Shown here: positions 52,446 to 63,762 of the stretch, in pieces
Position numbering within the stretch: position 1 is the stretch's first letter
Layout: the number at the start of each line of letters is the position of its first letter
Source of the DNA: CAVQJU01 sp963755195
GTDB taxonomy: Bacteria > Acidobacteriota > Vicinamibacteria > Vicinamibacterales > CAVVIG01
Reading direction: 5' to 3'
NCBI GenBank assembly: GCA_963755195.1
Contig: CAVWIZ010000002.1
Location: 248,001 to 312,000, forward strand
Length of the DNA stretch: 64,000 nt
Notes under the pieces: model-generated
Database searches by the model: none
Seen by the model: only the letters and a program-made list of their open reading frames with translations
Told to the model about the DNA's origin: nothing
Program-made: the position numbers and the translations under genes

Positions 52446-52918
52446 TGCCGACGATCGAGGGCCTACCGCCGGCCGGCGGACTGCGCGTCGCCGTCATCGT
52501 GTCCAAGTACAACGACTTCGTGACCGATCGGCTGCAGGCAGGCGCTCTGGCGGCACTCGACGGGGCCGGCGTGCCGGCGGGCGACGTGACAGTGGTTCGT
52601 GTGCCGGGCGCGTTCGAGCTTCCGTCGGCCGCGCAGCACGCCGCCGCCAGCGGGCGCTTCGACGCGGTCGTCTGCCTCGGCTGCCTGATTCGAGGTGCGA
52701 CGCCGCATTTCGAGTACATCTCGTCGGCGGTGGCGCACGGGTTGACCGCCGCGGCCGCGGCGACCGGCGTGCCGGTGGCGTTCGGCGTCTTGACGACGAA
52801 CTCGGCGGAAGAGGCGATCGAGCGAGCTGGCGAGGGAAAGAGCAACAAAGGCTGGGAGGCGGCGGCCTCCGCCGTCGAGATGGCAACCGTCATTGCCCGG
52901 TTGCGGTCTCGGGCATGA
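52445..52918 (+). CDS. ribH: 6,7-dimethyl-8-ribityllumazine synthase
   Basis: The penultimate step of riboflavin synthesis. 157 residues: VAVIVSKYNDFVTDRLQAGAL, VTVVRVPGAFELPSAAQHAA, VVCLGCLIRGATPHFEYISS and AFGVLTTNSAEEAIERAGEG are all family signatures, including the substrate His in TPHFEY. ATG 52445 overlaps the corrected hydratase stop (TGATG). nusB follows after the repeat array; ribH-nusB adjacency is common. Confidence 0.95.
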   Translation: MPTIEGLPPAGGLRVAVIVSKYNDFVTDRLQAGALAALDGAGVPAGDVTVVRVPGAFELPSAAQHAAASGRFDAVVCLGCLIRGATPHFEYISSAVAHGLTAAAAATGVPVAFGVLTTNSAEEAIERAGEGKSNKGWEAAASAVEMATVIARLRSRA

Positions 52919-52948
52919 CGACGCATCCCGGGCACGTGCGAGGCGGAC

Positions 52949-53091
52949 GCGCGGGAGCGGAGACGGCGATGCCTGGCACGCGCGCGGGAGGAGACACGGC
53001 GATGCCTGGCACGCGCGCGGGAGGAGACACGGCGATGCCTGGCACGCGCGCGGGAGGAGCACGGCGATGCCTGGCACGCGCGCGGGGGCGG
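52949..53091. repeat. 33-bp tandem array between ribH and nusB
   Basis: About four copies of a 33-base unit containing GGAGACACGGCGATGCCTGG followed by CACGCGCGCGGGA. One copy has lost three bases and the first is diverged. Being near multiples of three, it can be translated as MPGTRAGGDTA repeats, but no start signal supports a gene. It fills most of the 186-base gap. Confidence 0.85.
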
Positions 53092-53104
53092 GGCCCCGCG
53101 CGCT

Positions 53105-53539
53105 GTGAAAAAAGACCGACGGCGCCGCGCGCGCGAGGCGGCGCTGCAAATCCTCTATCAATGGGACGTCGGTCGCCTTGACGTCGATCGCGCCGCCGAG
53201 ACGTTCTTCGATCTGCAGTGGCCCGATGCGCAGCCGCCGGCCGAGGCGCTGCGGGCGTTTGCGACGACGCTGGCGCGCGACACGGCGGCCCGCATCGAGC
53301 GGATCGATGCGCTCGTCGCCGACACCGCCGAAAACTGGCGTCCCGAGCGCATGGCGGTGCTCGACCGGCTGATTCTGAGAATGGCCGTCTGCGAAATGCT
53401 GCGCGACACGGCGACGCCGCCGGCCGTCGTCATCAACGAGGCGCTCGAGCTGGCACGGACGTTCAGCACCGAGGACGCGGTGAAGTTCATCAACGGCATG
53501 CTTGACGGCATCAGGAAGAAGCTCGACCAACACCCATGA
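53105..53539 (+). CDS. nusB: Transcription antitermination factor NusB
   Basis: Binds boxA RNA with NusE for rRNA antitermination. 144 residues from GTG 53105: RRRAREAALQILYQWDVGRL, ERMAVLDRLILRMAVCEML and VINEALELARTFSTEDAVKF with INGMLDGI are the signature. ATGA overlap with lysS. Confidence 0.94.
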   Translation: MKKDRRRRAREAALQILYQWDVGRLDVDRAAETFFDLQWPDAQPPAEALRAFATTLARDTAARIERIDALVADTAENWRPERMAVLDRLILRMAVCEMLRDTATPPAVVINEALELARTFSTEDAVKFINGMLDGIRKKLDQHP

Positions 53540-55035
53540 CATCGCTCGACGAACAACTGCAGCAACGCCGCGCCAACCTGGACGAGCTCGCGAAACTGGG
53601 CGTGGAGATCTACCCGCGCCGATTCGACCGGACGCACGCGATTACCGATCTCGTGATCCAGTACGGCGGGCGAACGCACGACGAGCTCGAAGCGGAGAAG
53701 ATCCCGGCCACGACGAGCGGACGCATTCTCGAGATGCGATCGTTCGGCAAGGCCAACTTCCTGGTGGTGTCCGACGGCCTCAGGACCGTTCAGGCGTACG
53801 TCCGGCAGGATTCGGTGCCGCCGCTCGATTTTCAGGTCTTCAAGCTCCTCGACTTCGGCGATTGGATCGGCGTCGAGGGGCGGTTGTTCAGGACCAGGAC
53901 GAACGAGTTCACGATCTGGGCATCGCGCGTGCACTTTCTCGCCAAGTGCCTCGTGCCGCTGCCCGAGAAGTGGCACGGGCTGACCGACGTCGAAATCCGG
54001 TACCGGCAGCGCTACGTGGACCTGATCGTCAATCCCGAGTCCAGGCGCGTGTTCGAGATGCGGAGCCGGATCGTGGCCGCCATTCGCGAGTTCATGACGG
54101 CGCGGGGCTATCTCGAGGTCGAGACGCCGATGATGCAGCCGATTGCCGGCGGCGCGAACGCGCGGCCGTTCACGACGCACCACAACACGCTCGACATGGA
54201 GCTCTTCCTGCGGATTGCCCCGGAGCTCTACTTGAAGCGGCTGACCGTTGGCGGCTTCGAGAAGGTCTTCGAGATCAACCGCAACTTCCGGAACGAAGGG
54301 ATTTCGACGCAGCACAACCCCGAATTCACCATGTTGGAGTTCTACGAAGCCTACTCCGATTACCAGGCGCTCATGGTCATGACGGAGGAGATGATCGGCG
54401 CCGTCGCCCGCCAGGTCGTGGGCGCCGAGCACGTCACCTTCGGCGAGCATCAGATCTCGCTCAGCGCGCCGTTCGCGCGCCTGTCGTTGCGCGAGGGCGC
54501 GCGAGACGCCGCGGCCCGACGCCTGAGGCGGAACGTCGTGGATGCTGACTTGCGAACGCGCGAAGCGGCCGCCGGCCTGGCCAGAGACCTCGGCATCGAG
54601 GTGAAGGCCACTGATGGCGCCGGCCGGATTGCGACCGCGATCTTCGAGGCGCTGTGCGAAGACCAGCTGATCCAGCCGACGTTCGTCTACGATTTTCCGA
54701 CCGAAGTATCGCCGCTCTCCAAGCAGAAACCGGGGGATCCCGATACGGTGGAGCGCTTCGAGCTCTACATCGGCGGTTTCGAGGTGGCCAACGCGTTCAG
54801 CGAATTGAACGATCCCGCCGAACAGCGTCGCCGCTTCGAAGAGCAGCTCAAAGATCGTGCGCGCGGCAACCTCGAAGCCCACGCCATGGACGAGGACTAC
54901 ATCCGCGCGCTCGAATACGGCCTGCCGCCGACGGCCGGCGAAGGCGTCGGCATCGATCGGCTGGTCATGCTGCTGACCAACAGCCCGTCGATTCGCGATG
55001 TGATCCTGTTCCCGCTGATGAGGAAGCGGGAGTAA
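53536..55035 (+). CDS. lysS: Lysyl-tRNA synthetase, class II
   Basis: Charges tRNA-Lys. 499 residues. The N-terminal OB-fold (residues ~55-150) includes TSGRILEMRSFGKANFLVVS. Motif 1 includes GYLEVETPMMQPIAGGANAR, motif 2 FEINRNFRNEGISTQHNPEF and motif 3 GEGVGIDRLVMLLTNSPSIR. All catalytic residues look intact. It lies between nusB and lolE with overlapping or 1-base junctions. Confidence 0.97.
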   Translation: MTSLDEQLQQRRANLDELAKLGVEIYPRRFDRTHAITDLVIQYGGRTHDELEAEKIPATTSGRILEMRSFGKANFLVVSDGLRTVQAYVRQDSVPPLDFQVFKLLDFGDWIGVEGRLFRTRTNEFTIWASRVHFLAKCLVPLPEKWHGLTDVEIRYRQRYVDLIVNPESRRVFEMRSRIVAAIREFMTARGYLEVETPMMQPIAGGANARPFTTHHNTLDMELFLRIAPELYLKRLTVGGFEKVFEINRNFRNEGISTQHNPEFTMLEFYEAYSDYQALMVMTEEMIGAVARQVVGAEHVTFGEHQISLSAPFARLSLREGARDAAARRLRRNVVDADLRTREAAAGLARDLGIEVKATDGAGRIATAIFEALCEDQLIQPTFVYDFPTEVSPLSKQKPGDPDTVERFELYIGGFEVANAFSELNDPAEQRRRFEEQLKDRARGNLEAHAMDEDYIRALEYGLPPTAGEGVGIDRLVMLLTNSPSIRDVILFPLMRKRE

Positions 55036-55036
55036 G

Positions 55037-56263
55037 GTGGAAGTACCCTTCGAGTTTCACATCGCGCTCCGCTACCTGCTGGCCAAACGGAAGCAGGCGT
55101 TCATTTCGGTCATTTCGCTGATCTCGACCCTTGGCGTCGCTGTCGGCGTGATGGCGGTCGTGATCGCGCTGGCCGTGATGACCGGTCTGCAGCAGGAACT
55201 GCGCGATCGCATCCTCGGGTCGAACCCGCACGTGTATCTCTCGAAGGTCGGCGGAATCGACGACTACCATGCCGAGGTCGCCCGCGTGCGGCAGTTGCCG
55301 CACGTCGTCGGCGCGGCGCCGGATGTGCTTGGCCGGGGGCTGCTTTCGGCCGGCGGCGGCACGGAGCCCGTCCAGATCAAGGGCGTCGACCCGGAGCTCG
55401 AACCGAGCGTCACCGATGTCAAAACGGCGATGCAATCGGGGAGCCTCGACGCGCTGACGGCGAGAGGCGACGATATCGCCGGTATCGTGGTGGGCATCGA
55501 TCTCGCGAAATCGCTGGGGGTCGCGGTCGGAGATTCGGTGACCGTGCTCACGCTCGAGGGCGTACTCACGCCGCTGGGCAACAGGCCGCTGCCGCGGCGT
55601 CGCCGCGTCGTGGGCGTATTCAAACTCGGCCTCTACGAGTTCGACTCGACCTACGCCTTCGTGTCGCTGCAGGACGCCATGCGGCTGTTCGACAAGCAGC
55701 AGATCGATTACATCCAGTTGCGCGTCGACGACGTGATCACGGCGCCGCGGGTCGCCGCGGCCGTCAAGGCGAGCCTGGGCGACCAGTACTTCACCGAGGA
55801 CTGGACCATGATGAACAAGTCGCTCTTCTCGGCGCTCACGCTCGAGAAGATTGCCGTCTCGCTGGCTGTCGGGCTCATCGTCCTCGTCGCGGCGCTGAAC
55901 ATCATCGCGTCGCTCATCCTGCTCGTCATGGAGAAGCACCGGGACATCGCGATCCTGAAGACCATGGGCGCCAGCGCGCGCAGCGTGACCGTCATCTTCA
56001 TGGTCCAGGGACTGCTCATCGGTATCGTCGGCACCACGGTGGGCGCGGCGGCGGGTTACGCGCTCTCGTTTGTCTTCGATCGCTACAAGATCATCAGCAT
56101 GCCCATCGACGTCTACCAGGTGTCGCACCTGCCGTTCACCGTCCTGCCGCGCGACTTCATACTGGTCGTCGCCGTGGCCATCCTCATTTGCTTCGTGGCG
56201 ACGATCTACCCCTCGCGCCAGGCGGCCCGTCTCGATCCCGCGCAGGCGCTGAGGTACGAGTAA
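55037..56263 (+). CDS. lolE: Lipoprotein-releasing permease LolC/LolE
   Basis: The membrane subunit that extracts outer-membrane lipoproteins from the inner membrane and passes them to LolA. 408 residues, GTG start. FEFHIALRYLLAKRKQAFIS then VGVMAVVIALAVMTGLQQEL is the typical N-terminus. A periplasmic domain lies at about residues 50-250, and three membrane segments end with IYPSRQAARLDPAQALRYE. Whether it forms a LolC/LolE heterodimer or an LolF-like homodimer is not shown; only one copy is present here. Confidence 0.93.
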   Translation: MEVPFEFHIALRYLLAKRKQAFISVISLISTLGVAVGVMAVVIALAVMTGLQQELRDRILGSNPHVYLSKVGGIDDYHAEVARVRQLPHVVGAAPDVLGRGLLSAGGGTEPVQIKGVDPELEPSVTDVKTAMQSGSLDALTARGDDIAGIVVGIDLAKSLGVAVGDSVTVLTLEGVLTPLGNRPLPRRRRVVGVFKLGLYEFDSTYAFVSLQDAMRLFDKQQIDYIQLRVDDVITAPRVAAAVKASLGDQYFTEDWTMMNKSLFSALTLEKIAVSLAVGLIVLVAALNIIASLILLVMEKHRDIAILKTMGASARSVTVIFMVQGLLIGIVGTTVGAAAGYALSFVFDRYKIISMPIDVYQVSHLPFTVLPRDFILVVAVAILICFVATIYPSRQAARLDPAQALRYE

Positions 56264-56310
56264 ATGCAACCACGAAGGCACGAAGCCACGAAGAAGACAC
56301 TGTTGCATTT
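56262..56310. repeat. Hairpin-flanked CACGAAG array between lolE and lolD
   Basis: Perfect 9-base arms AAATGCAAC (56262-56270) and GTTGCATTT (56302-56310) enclose three copies of CCACGAAG/GCACGAAG. The left arm begins within the lolE stop codon. It looks like a compact stem-loop element inserted between two co-transcribed genes. Confidence 0.75.
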
Positions 56311-56319
56311 GAGCCACTG

Positions 56320-56997
56320 ATGCCCTTGCTCGACGCGCGTGGAATCGTCAAGAGCTATCCGGTGGGCGGCCATCGGCTGACGGTGCTCCAGGATCTCGAT
56401 TTGTCGGTCGAGGCTGGCGAGATGGTGGCGATCATGGGGGCCTCCGGCATCGGGAAGAGCACCCTGCTCCATATTCTGGGCGGACTCGACCGCCCCGATC
56501 GGGGCACGGTCGTGATCGACGAGGCGAATCTCACGACGATGGCCGATGCCGACCTGGTGGCGCTGCGCAACCACCGGATCGGGTTCGTCTTCCAGTTCCA
56601 CCATCTGCTGCCGGAGTTCTCGGCGATCGAGAATGCCGAGATGCCGATGCGCATTGCCCGGCTGCCGCTCGGCGACGCGCGTGCTCGCGCCGGGGAATTG
56701 TTGCGCCGCGTGGGCCTGGGCGAGCGGTTCGCCCACCGGCCGGCGATGTTGTCGGGAGGCGAGCAGCAGAGGGTGGCGGTCGCGCGCGCCCTGGTCATGA
56801 AGCCGGCGGTGCTGCTCGCCGACGAACCCACCGGCGACCTGGACGAGCAGTCGGCCGATGCCCTGCATGCCCTGCTGCGCGAGATGCACCAGGCGTACGG
56901 GTTGACCTCCGTCATTGCCACCCACAACCCCCGGCTCGCCGCCGCCTGCGATCGGACGCTCCGCCTCGAAGGCGGCCGGCTCCACCCGGCTGCGTGA
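56320..56997 (+). CDS. lolD: Lipoprotein-releasing ABC ATPase LolD
   Basis: Powers lipoprotein release with LolE. 225 residues from ATG 56320. Walker A GASGIGKSTLLHILGGLDRP, Q-loop VFQFHHLLPEFSAIEN, signature LSGGEQQRVAVARALV and Walker B VLLADEPTGDLDE are complete. The LolD-type Q-loop FQFHHLLPEF matches closely. The start lies 9 bases after the hairpin element. Confidence 0.94.
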   Translation: MPLLDARGIVKSYPVGGHRLTVLQDLDLSVEAGEMVAIMGASGIGKSTLLHILGGLDRPDRGTVVIDEANLTTMADADLVALRNHRIGFVFQFHHLLPEFSAIENAEMPMRIARLPLGDARARAGELLRRVGLGERFAHRPAMLSGGEQQRVAVARALVMKPAVLLADEPTGDLDEQSADALHALLREMHQAYGLTSVIATHNPRLAAACDRTLRLEGGRLHPAA

Positions 56998-57163
56998 TCC
57001 CCTATCTCACATTCCCTCGCGGCCCGATAGACTTCATACCGATCGTTTCGCAAAGGACGAATCCTTGATCCCGACTCCGGCGTCCAATGGGGTGGGGCGG
57101 GAAACCTAACGCTGGCAGAGACTTATCAGGCATAATGAGGTAGGTCGGCCGGCAAGCATGCCG

Positions 57164-57169
57164 TATAAT
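57164..57169 (+). promoter_or_regulatory. Possible -10 box upstream of clpC
   Basis: TATAAT in CCGTATAATGTGG, 53 bases before the clpC ATG. The -35 region (TAGGTC at a 17-base spacing) is a poor match, so an activator or another sigma factor may be needed. No CIRCE or CtsR-type heat-shock site was recognised. The 224-base gap between lolD and clpC holds nothing else that I can identify. Confidence 0.4.
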
Positions 57170-57221
57170 GTGGTGAGACTTTTCATGACCCCAACAGCCT
57201 CGGCCTTCACTTAGGTACGCG

Positions 57222-59678
<2,457 letters not shown>

Positions 59679-59775
59679 GGGAGTCAGGGGCGCATTCCGG
59701 CCGCCGGGTTCCAACCGGCGTCTAAAAACCAGTACACTACGTGGTTCAGGCATCGGCCTGCGTTGGAATCTCCTT

Positions 59776-62480
59776 GATGCTCAAGCGTGTAGCAACTCTG
59801 TTGGGTTTGGCCGTGCTGGCCGCGCCCCCCCTTACAGGCGCAGGAACCCGCGCCCCAGCCCCAAGCGTCCCCCGGGATAGCGCGGGTGTGCGGCCAGGAC
59901 GTGCCCCCACCGGCGTCGCTTCCACCAGCGGGTTCGGGTCCCGTCGTGTGGCTGATTGCCCCGTGTTTCGAGGCCCAGGGTGGCCTGTCGGTCATCGACC
60001 CCGAAACGTATCTCTACTACATCCATCTGAAACCGAGTCAGCCCTCGCAGGGGATGTGGTTACCGTGGGACGAGGCGGCCGAGAAGACGGCCCGCGACGA
60101 CTTCCGCCGGCTCTGGGACGATACGAAGTTCCTCGACAACCTCTGGGTGGACAAGCAGGACTACACGTTTTCGAACGGTGTCGTCGGCGAGATCATCACC
60201 TACCACATGGAGGAGCGCCAGCGCGTCAAGATCGTGGACTACAAGGGCTCAAAGCAGGTCGAGACGTCCAAGATCGACGAGCGGCTGAAGGACGCCATGG
60301 CGGAAATCCGCCTCGACACCTTCATCGACCCCGCGCTCGTGCGGAAGGTGTCGGGCATCGTCCGCGACATGCTCAAGGAGAAGGGCTTCCAGAGCGCCGA
60401 GGTCACGCCCGAGATCGTGACGATACCGGGCGGGCCGAAGCTCGTGCACCTCACGTTCAACATGTCGGAGGGGCCGAAAGTCAAAATCAAGCGCATCGAG
60501 TTCACCGGCAACAAGGTGATGAGCGACGGCACGCTGAAGAAAAGGATGAAGCAGAACAAGGCAGTCTGGATGTTCTCCTTCATCAACGGCCGCGGCGTGT
60601 TCCAGGAGACGAAGTTCGACGAAGACGCCGACAGGATTACCGAGTACTACCGCGACCGCGGGTATATCCGCGCCAACGTTGGCGTGCCGGAGCAGAAGTT
60701 CCTGAGCGACTCGTCCGACAAGAAAACCCGCTGGATCGAGCTGCGCATCCCGATTGTCGAAGGGAACCGCTACAAAGTCGGCACCGTCGATATCACGGGC
60801 AATACGGTTGTGAAGACTGAGTTCCTCAAGCCGGTCTTCAAGCTGACGCCCGGCGAGTACTACAACGAAAAGAACGTGCGCAAAGGCATGGAGAGCGCGC
60901 GCGAGATCTATGGCCGCGGGGGGTACTGGGAATTCACGGGCTATCCCGATTACAAGTTCCGGGACGATCCGAATCCGGCCGAGCCGCAGGCGCCGCAGGC
61001 GCTCGCGGCGCCCGTCGAGCCCCTCCCGGCCATCGTCGACGTGACGCTGCGGCTGCAGGAAGGCCAGCAGTACTTCGTCAATCGCATCACATTCGTCGGC
61101 AACTCGACCACGCACGACACCGTCATCAGGCGCCAGATGCGGCTGGTGGAGGATGGAGTCTTCGACACCCAGGCGCTCAAGTCGAGCGTCAGGCTCCTCA
61201 ACCAGCTCGGGTACTTCAAGCCGCTCGAAGAGGGCAAGGGCGCCATCGACGTCGCCAAGACGCCGAATGAGACGAACAAGGTCGACGTCAAGCTGAAGCT
61301 CGAGGAACAGAATCGGAACCAGCTGACGTTTGGCGCCGGCGTGTCGCAGTTCGAGGGCTTCTTCGGGCAACTGTCGTTCCAGACGTCGAATTTCCTCGGC
61401 CGCGGCGAAAGCCTGACGGTGTCGCTGCAGGCCGGCTCGCTCGCCCAGAACTACACCCTCGGGTTCACCGAGCCGTTCCTGTTCGACCGCAATATGACGG
61501 GCGGCGTCCAGCTCTTCAAGAACGACATCCACTACATCAACCAGTTCACGCAGAAGACGACCGGCATCACCCTGACGCTCGGCGCACCCCTCAGCAACTT
61601 CACGCGGATGTTCGCCAACTACAGCTACCAGCGCGTCCATGTGACCGACATCAACTCGGTGTATACGGACCCGACGGTGTTGCAGCGCAACCCGTTCCTG
61701 CAGGATTCGCTGCTCATTGGCCAGGGTGGTGAGCGGACCATCAGCCAGATCACGCCCAGCATCGTCCACAACACCGTCGACAACCCGATTTTCCCGACCT
61801 CCGGCAAGCGGTATACGGCCGCGGTCGCACTCGCCGGCCTCGGCGGCAACACCAGCTTCATCAAGCCGAATCTCGAGGGCGTCTGGTTCTGGAAGCAGAA
61901 CCCGCGCATGTCGCTCGGCGCGCACGCCAACGTCGAGTACATCCATCAAACGGCCGGCTCGCTGCCGCTGCCGATTTTCGAACGGCTCTTTCTCGGGGGC
62001 GAGTACAGCGTCCGCGGGTTCGACATCCGCACCATCGGGCCGCAGGATCCCATCACCGGCGTCGTGCTCGGCGGCAACAAGAGCCTGCTGTTCAACCTCG
62101 AGCAATCGTTCACGATTGCCGGGCCGGTTCGCGCCATCCTGTTCTACGATGCCGGTCAGGTGCGGCCCCAGGGCCAGAATTTCGGGTGGTTCGAGCCGGT
62201 GCTCGAGCTCGCGCGGCCGCCGAGCGTGATCCTGACCGATCCGAACCAACCCATCGGACTCGTTGATCCCAACGCGCCGCTCCCGGAGTTTCTGCAGGTC
62301 GGACAGCGGGCCGCGTTCAAGACCTCGACGGGCGTCGAAATCCGGTTCTTCATGCCCGTGCTCAACGTGCCGTTCCGGTTGATTTTCTACTGGGATCCGC
62401 AACGCGCGGGCGTGCGCGACAGTAACCTGCAGCCGCAGCAAGAGTACGGGTTCCGCTTTGCGGTCGGATCAACCTTCTAG
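59776..62480 (+). CDS. bamA: Outer-membrane assembly factor BamA, frameshift in signal region
   Basis: The core of the BAM complex that inserts beta-barrel proteins. Five POTRA domains (for example VHLTFNMSEGPKVKIKRIEF and YKVGTVDITGNTVV) precede the barrel, with FGAGVSQFEGFFGQLSFQTS, NFLGRGESL, the VRGFD loop in GGEYSVRGFDI and the final strand QEYGFRFAVGSTF. The protein ends in Phe, as expected. The frame breaks at a C7 run (59825-59831): ATG 59776 gives signal peptide MLKRVATLLGLAVLAAPP, and removing one C continues LQAQEPAPQPQASPGIARVC into the mature frame. This gives about 901 residues. It is probably a homopolymer error. Confidence 0.93.
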
Positions 62481-62493
62481 GCGAGGAAGCCTC

Positions 62494-62904
62494 ATGTATC
62501 GATACCGGTCCGTGCTCCTGTTCGTGGCCGCTGTGCTGGCCGGCACCGCGTGCTCGGAAACCCCGACGATTGTCACGGCCCCCACGGTATGCCCGTGCGT
62601 CGACAGCTTCTCGGGGACGCTGTCCACCAACGGCGCCTTCACCCACACGTTTACCATTACGACGCTCGGGTCGGTGAGCGCCGCGCTCGTGGGCCTGGCG
62701 CCGAATACGACGCAGATCGTGGGGTTTGGCCTGGGCGTCTGGAACGGCACGTCGTGCACCATGGCCTCGTCGTCCGACATCGCCACGACCGGGAGCAACA
62801 TCACCCTGAACGCGTCGTCGGCCGGCACCCTGTGCGTGCGCCTCTACGATGTCGGCTTTATCACGACCCCAGTGCTGTACGAGCTTCAAGTCTCGCACCC
62901 TTGA
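62494..62904 (+). CDS. Small lipoprotein, unknown
   Basis: 136 residues with signal MYRYRSVLLFVAAVLAGTAC and probable lipidation at Cys20. The mature part is a short beta-rich domain: FSGTLSTNGAFTHTFTITT, GSVSAALVGLAPNTTQI and LCVRLYDVGFITTPVLYELQ. It resembles pre-peptidase-type beta-sandwich modules but has no catalytic residues. It lies between bamA and ompH, so it may help envelope assembly; I do not recognise the family. Confidence 0.72.
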   Translation: MYRYRSVLLFVAAVLAGTACSETPTIVTAPTVCPCVDSFSGTLSTNGAFTHTFTITTLGSVSAALVGLAPNTTQIVGFGLGVWNGTSCTMASSSDIATTGSNITLNASSAGTLCVRLYDVGFITTPVLYELQVSHP

Positions 62905-62953
62905 ATCTGGGGTAAAATCAGCCACTTCCCGTTCACGAAAGGACTGAACCGCA

Positions 62954-63682
62954 ATGAAAGGTGCCGTTGTTGCCGCGTCGCTCGCCCTTGTGCTGAGCGC
63001 CGCTCCCGTGTTCGCTCAAGCGGCCGGCCAGGCTCCGCCCAAGCCCGCCGCCCCGCCGCCGGCTCCGCCAGCCGCGGCCCAGGCCGCGCCGGCGCCCGCG
63101 CCACCGGCCCCGGCGCCGCCGGTTTTCCCGACAGGCGCGAAGGTGGCCTACGTCAACCTGCAGCAGATTGCCAGCCTGTCGGGGGAGGGCAAGATTTCGA
63201 CGGCGAAGGTGCAGGCGCTGATGCAGAAGAAACAGGTGGAGGCGACGGCCAAGAGCAAGGCGCTGGCCGACGCTCAGGCCAAACTGGCGCAAAGCGGCGC
63301 GCTGATGAGCGACGCGGCGCGCGCCCAGCTCGAGAAAGACATCGAGCGGATGAACGTGGAGGGGCAGCGCTTCCAGCAGGACGCCCAGGCGGAGATCAAC
63401 GAGCTCTCGCAGCAGCTTCAGAACGATTTCCAGCAGAAGCTGTTTCCCGTGCTCCAGCAGCTGATCAAGGAACGGGATCTTCACGTGCTGCTGAGCGCCG
63501 CCGACGCCGGCGTCGTGGCCGCCGATCCCGGGATTGATCTCACGCTCGACGCGGTGAGGAAGCTCGACTCGATGCCCGCGGCGGCACCGAAGGCAGCCGC
63601 GCCGGCCGCGTCGGCTGCCCCGACCGCCCCGAGGCCCGCGCCGCCAACTGCGGCGCCCGCGCCAGCGGCGCCGAAGCAGTAG
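62954..63682 (+). CDS. OmpH/Skp-family periplasmic chaperone
   Basis: 242 residues. A signal peptide (MKGAVVAASLALVLSAAPVFAQ) and a Pro/Ala-rich spacer are followed by the Skp fold: KVAYVNLQQIASLSGEGK then a long coiled coil (residues ~85-165) and LFPVLQQLIKERDLHVLLSA with a short return strand. The tail is Pro/Ala-rich. The place between bamA and a fabZ-like gene is the usual bamA-skp-lpx neighbourhood. Its role would be holding unfolded outer-membrane proteins. Confidence 0.88.
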   Translation: MKGAVVAASLALVLSAAPVFAQAAGQAPPKPAAPPPAPPAAAQAAPAPAPPAPAPPVFPTGAKVAYVNLQQIASLSGEGKISTAKVQALMQKKQVEATAKSKALADAQAKLAQSGALMSDAARAQLEKDIERMNVEGQRFQQDAQAEINELSQQLQNDFQQKLFPVLQQLIKERDLHVLLSAADAGVVAADPGIDLTLDAVRKLDSMPAAAPKAAAPAASAAPTAPRPAPPTAAPAPAAPKQ

Positions 63683-63692
63683 GCGAAACGGA

Positions 63693-63758
63693 CAACGCAA
63701 AACGCGAAACGCAGAACGTCCAGTTTGACGTTTTCCGTTTTGCGTTTTTTCGTTTACA
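63693..63758. terminator. Inverted-array hairpin with T-run after ompH
   Basis: AACGCAAAACGCGAAACGCAG on the left and CGTTTTCCGTTTTGCGTTTTTT on the right pair into a stem followed by a T6 run. It can act as an intrinsic terminator after ompH. The A-rich left arm could serve the other strand. Confidence 0.6.
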
Positions 63759-63762
63759 GCCC

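Noticed and set aside
51662..52918. Natural enoyl-CoA hydratase-lumazine synthase fusion
   Set aside because: The hydratase C-terminus is intact in another frame and ends precisely at the ribH start; one inserted base explains the fusion.
52949..53104. Small repeat protein (MPGTRAGGDTA)n
   Set aside because: There is no ribosome binding site or conserved start, and the frame is set only by the DNA repeat.
60249..62441. 730-codon minus-strand open frame opposite bamA
   Set aside because: It is a composition artefact of the bamA coding strand.
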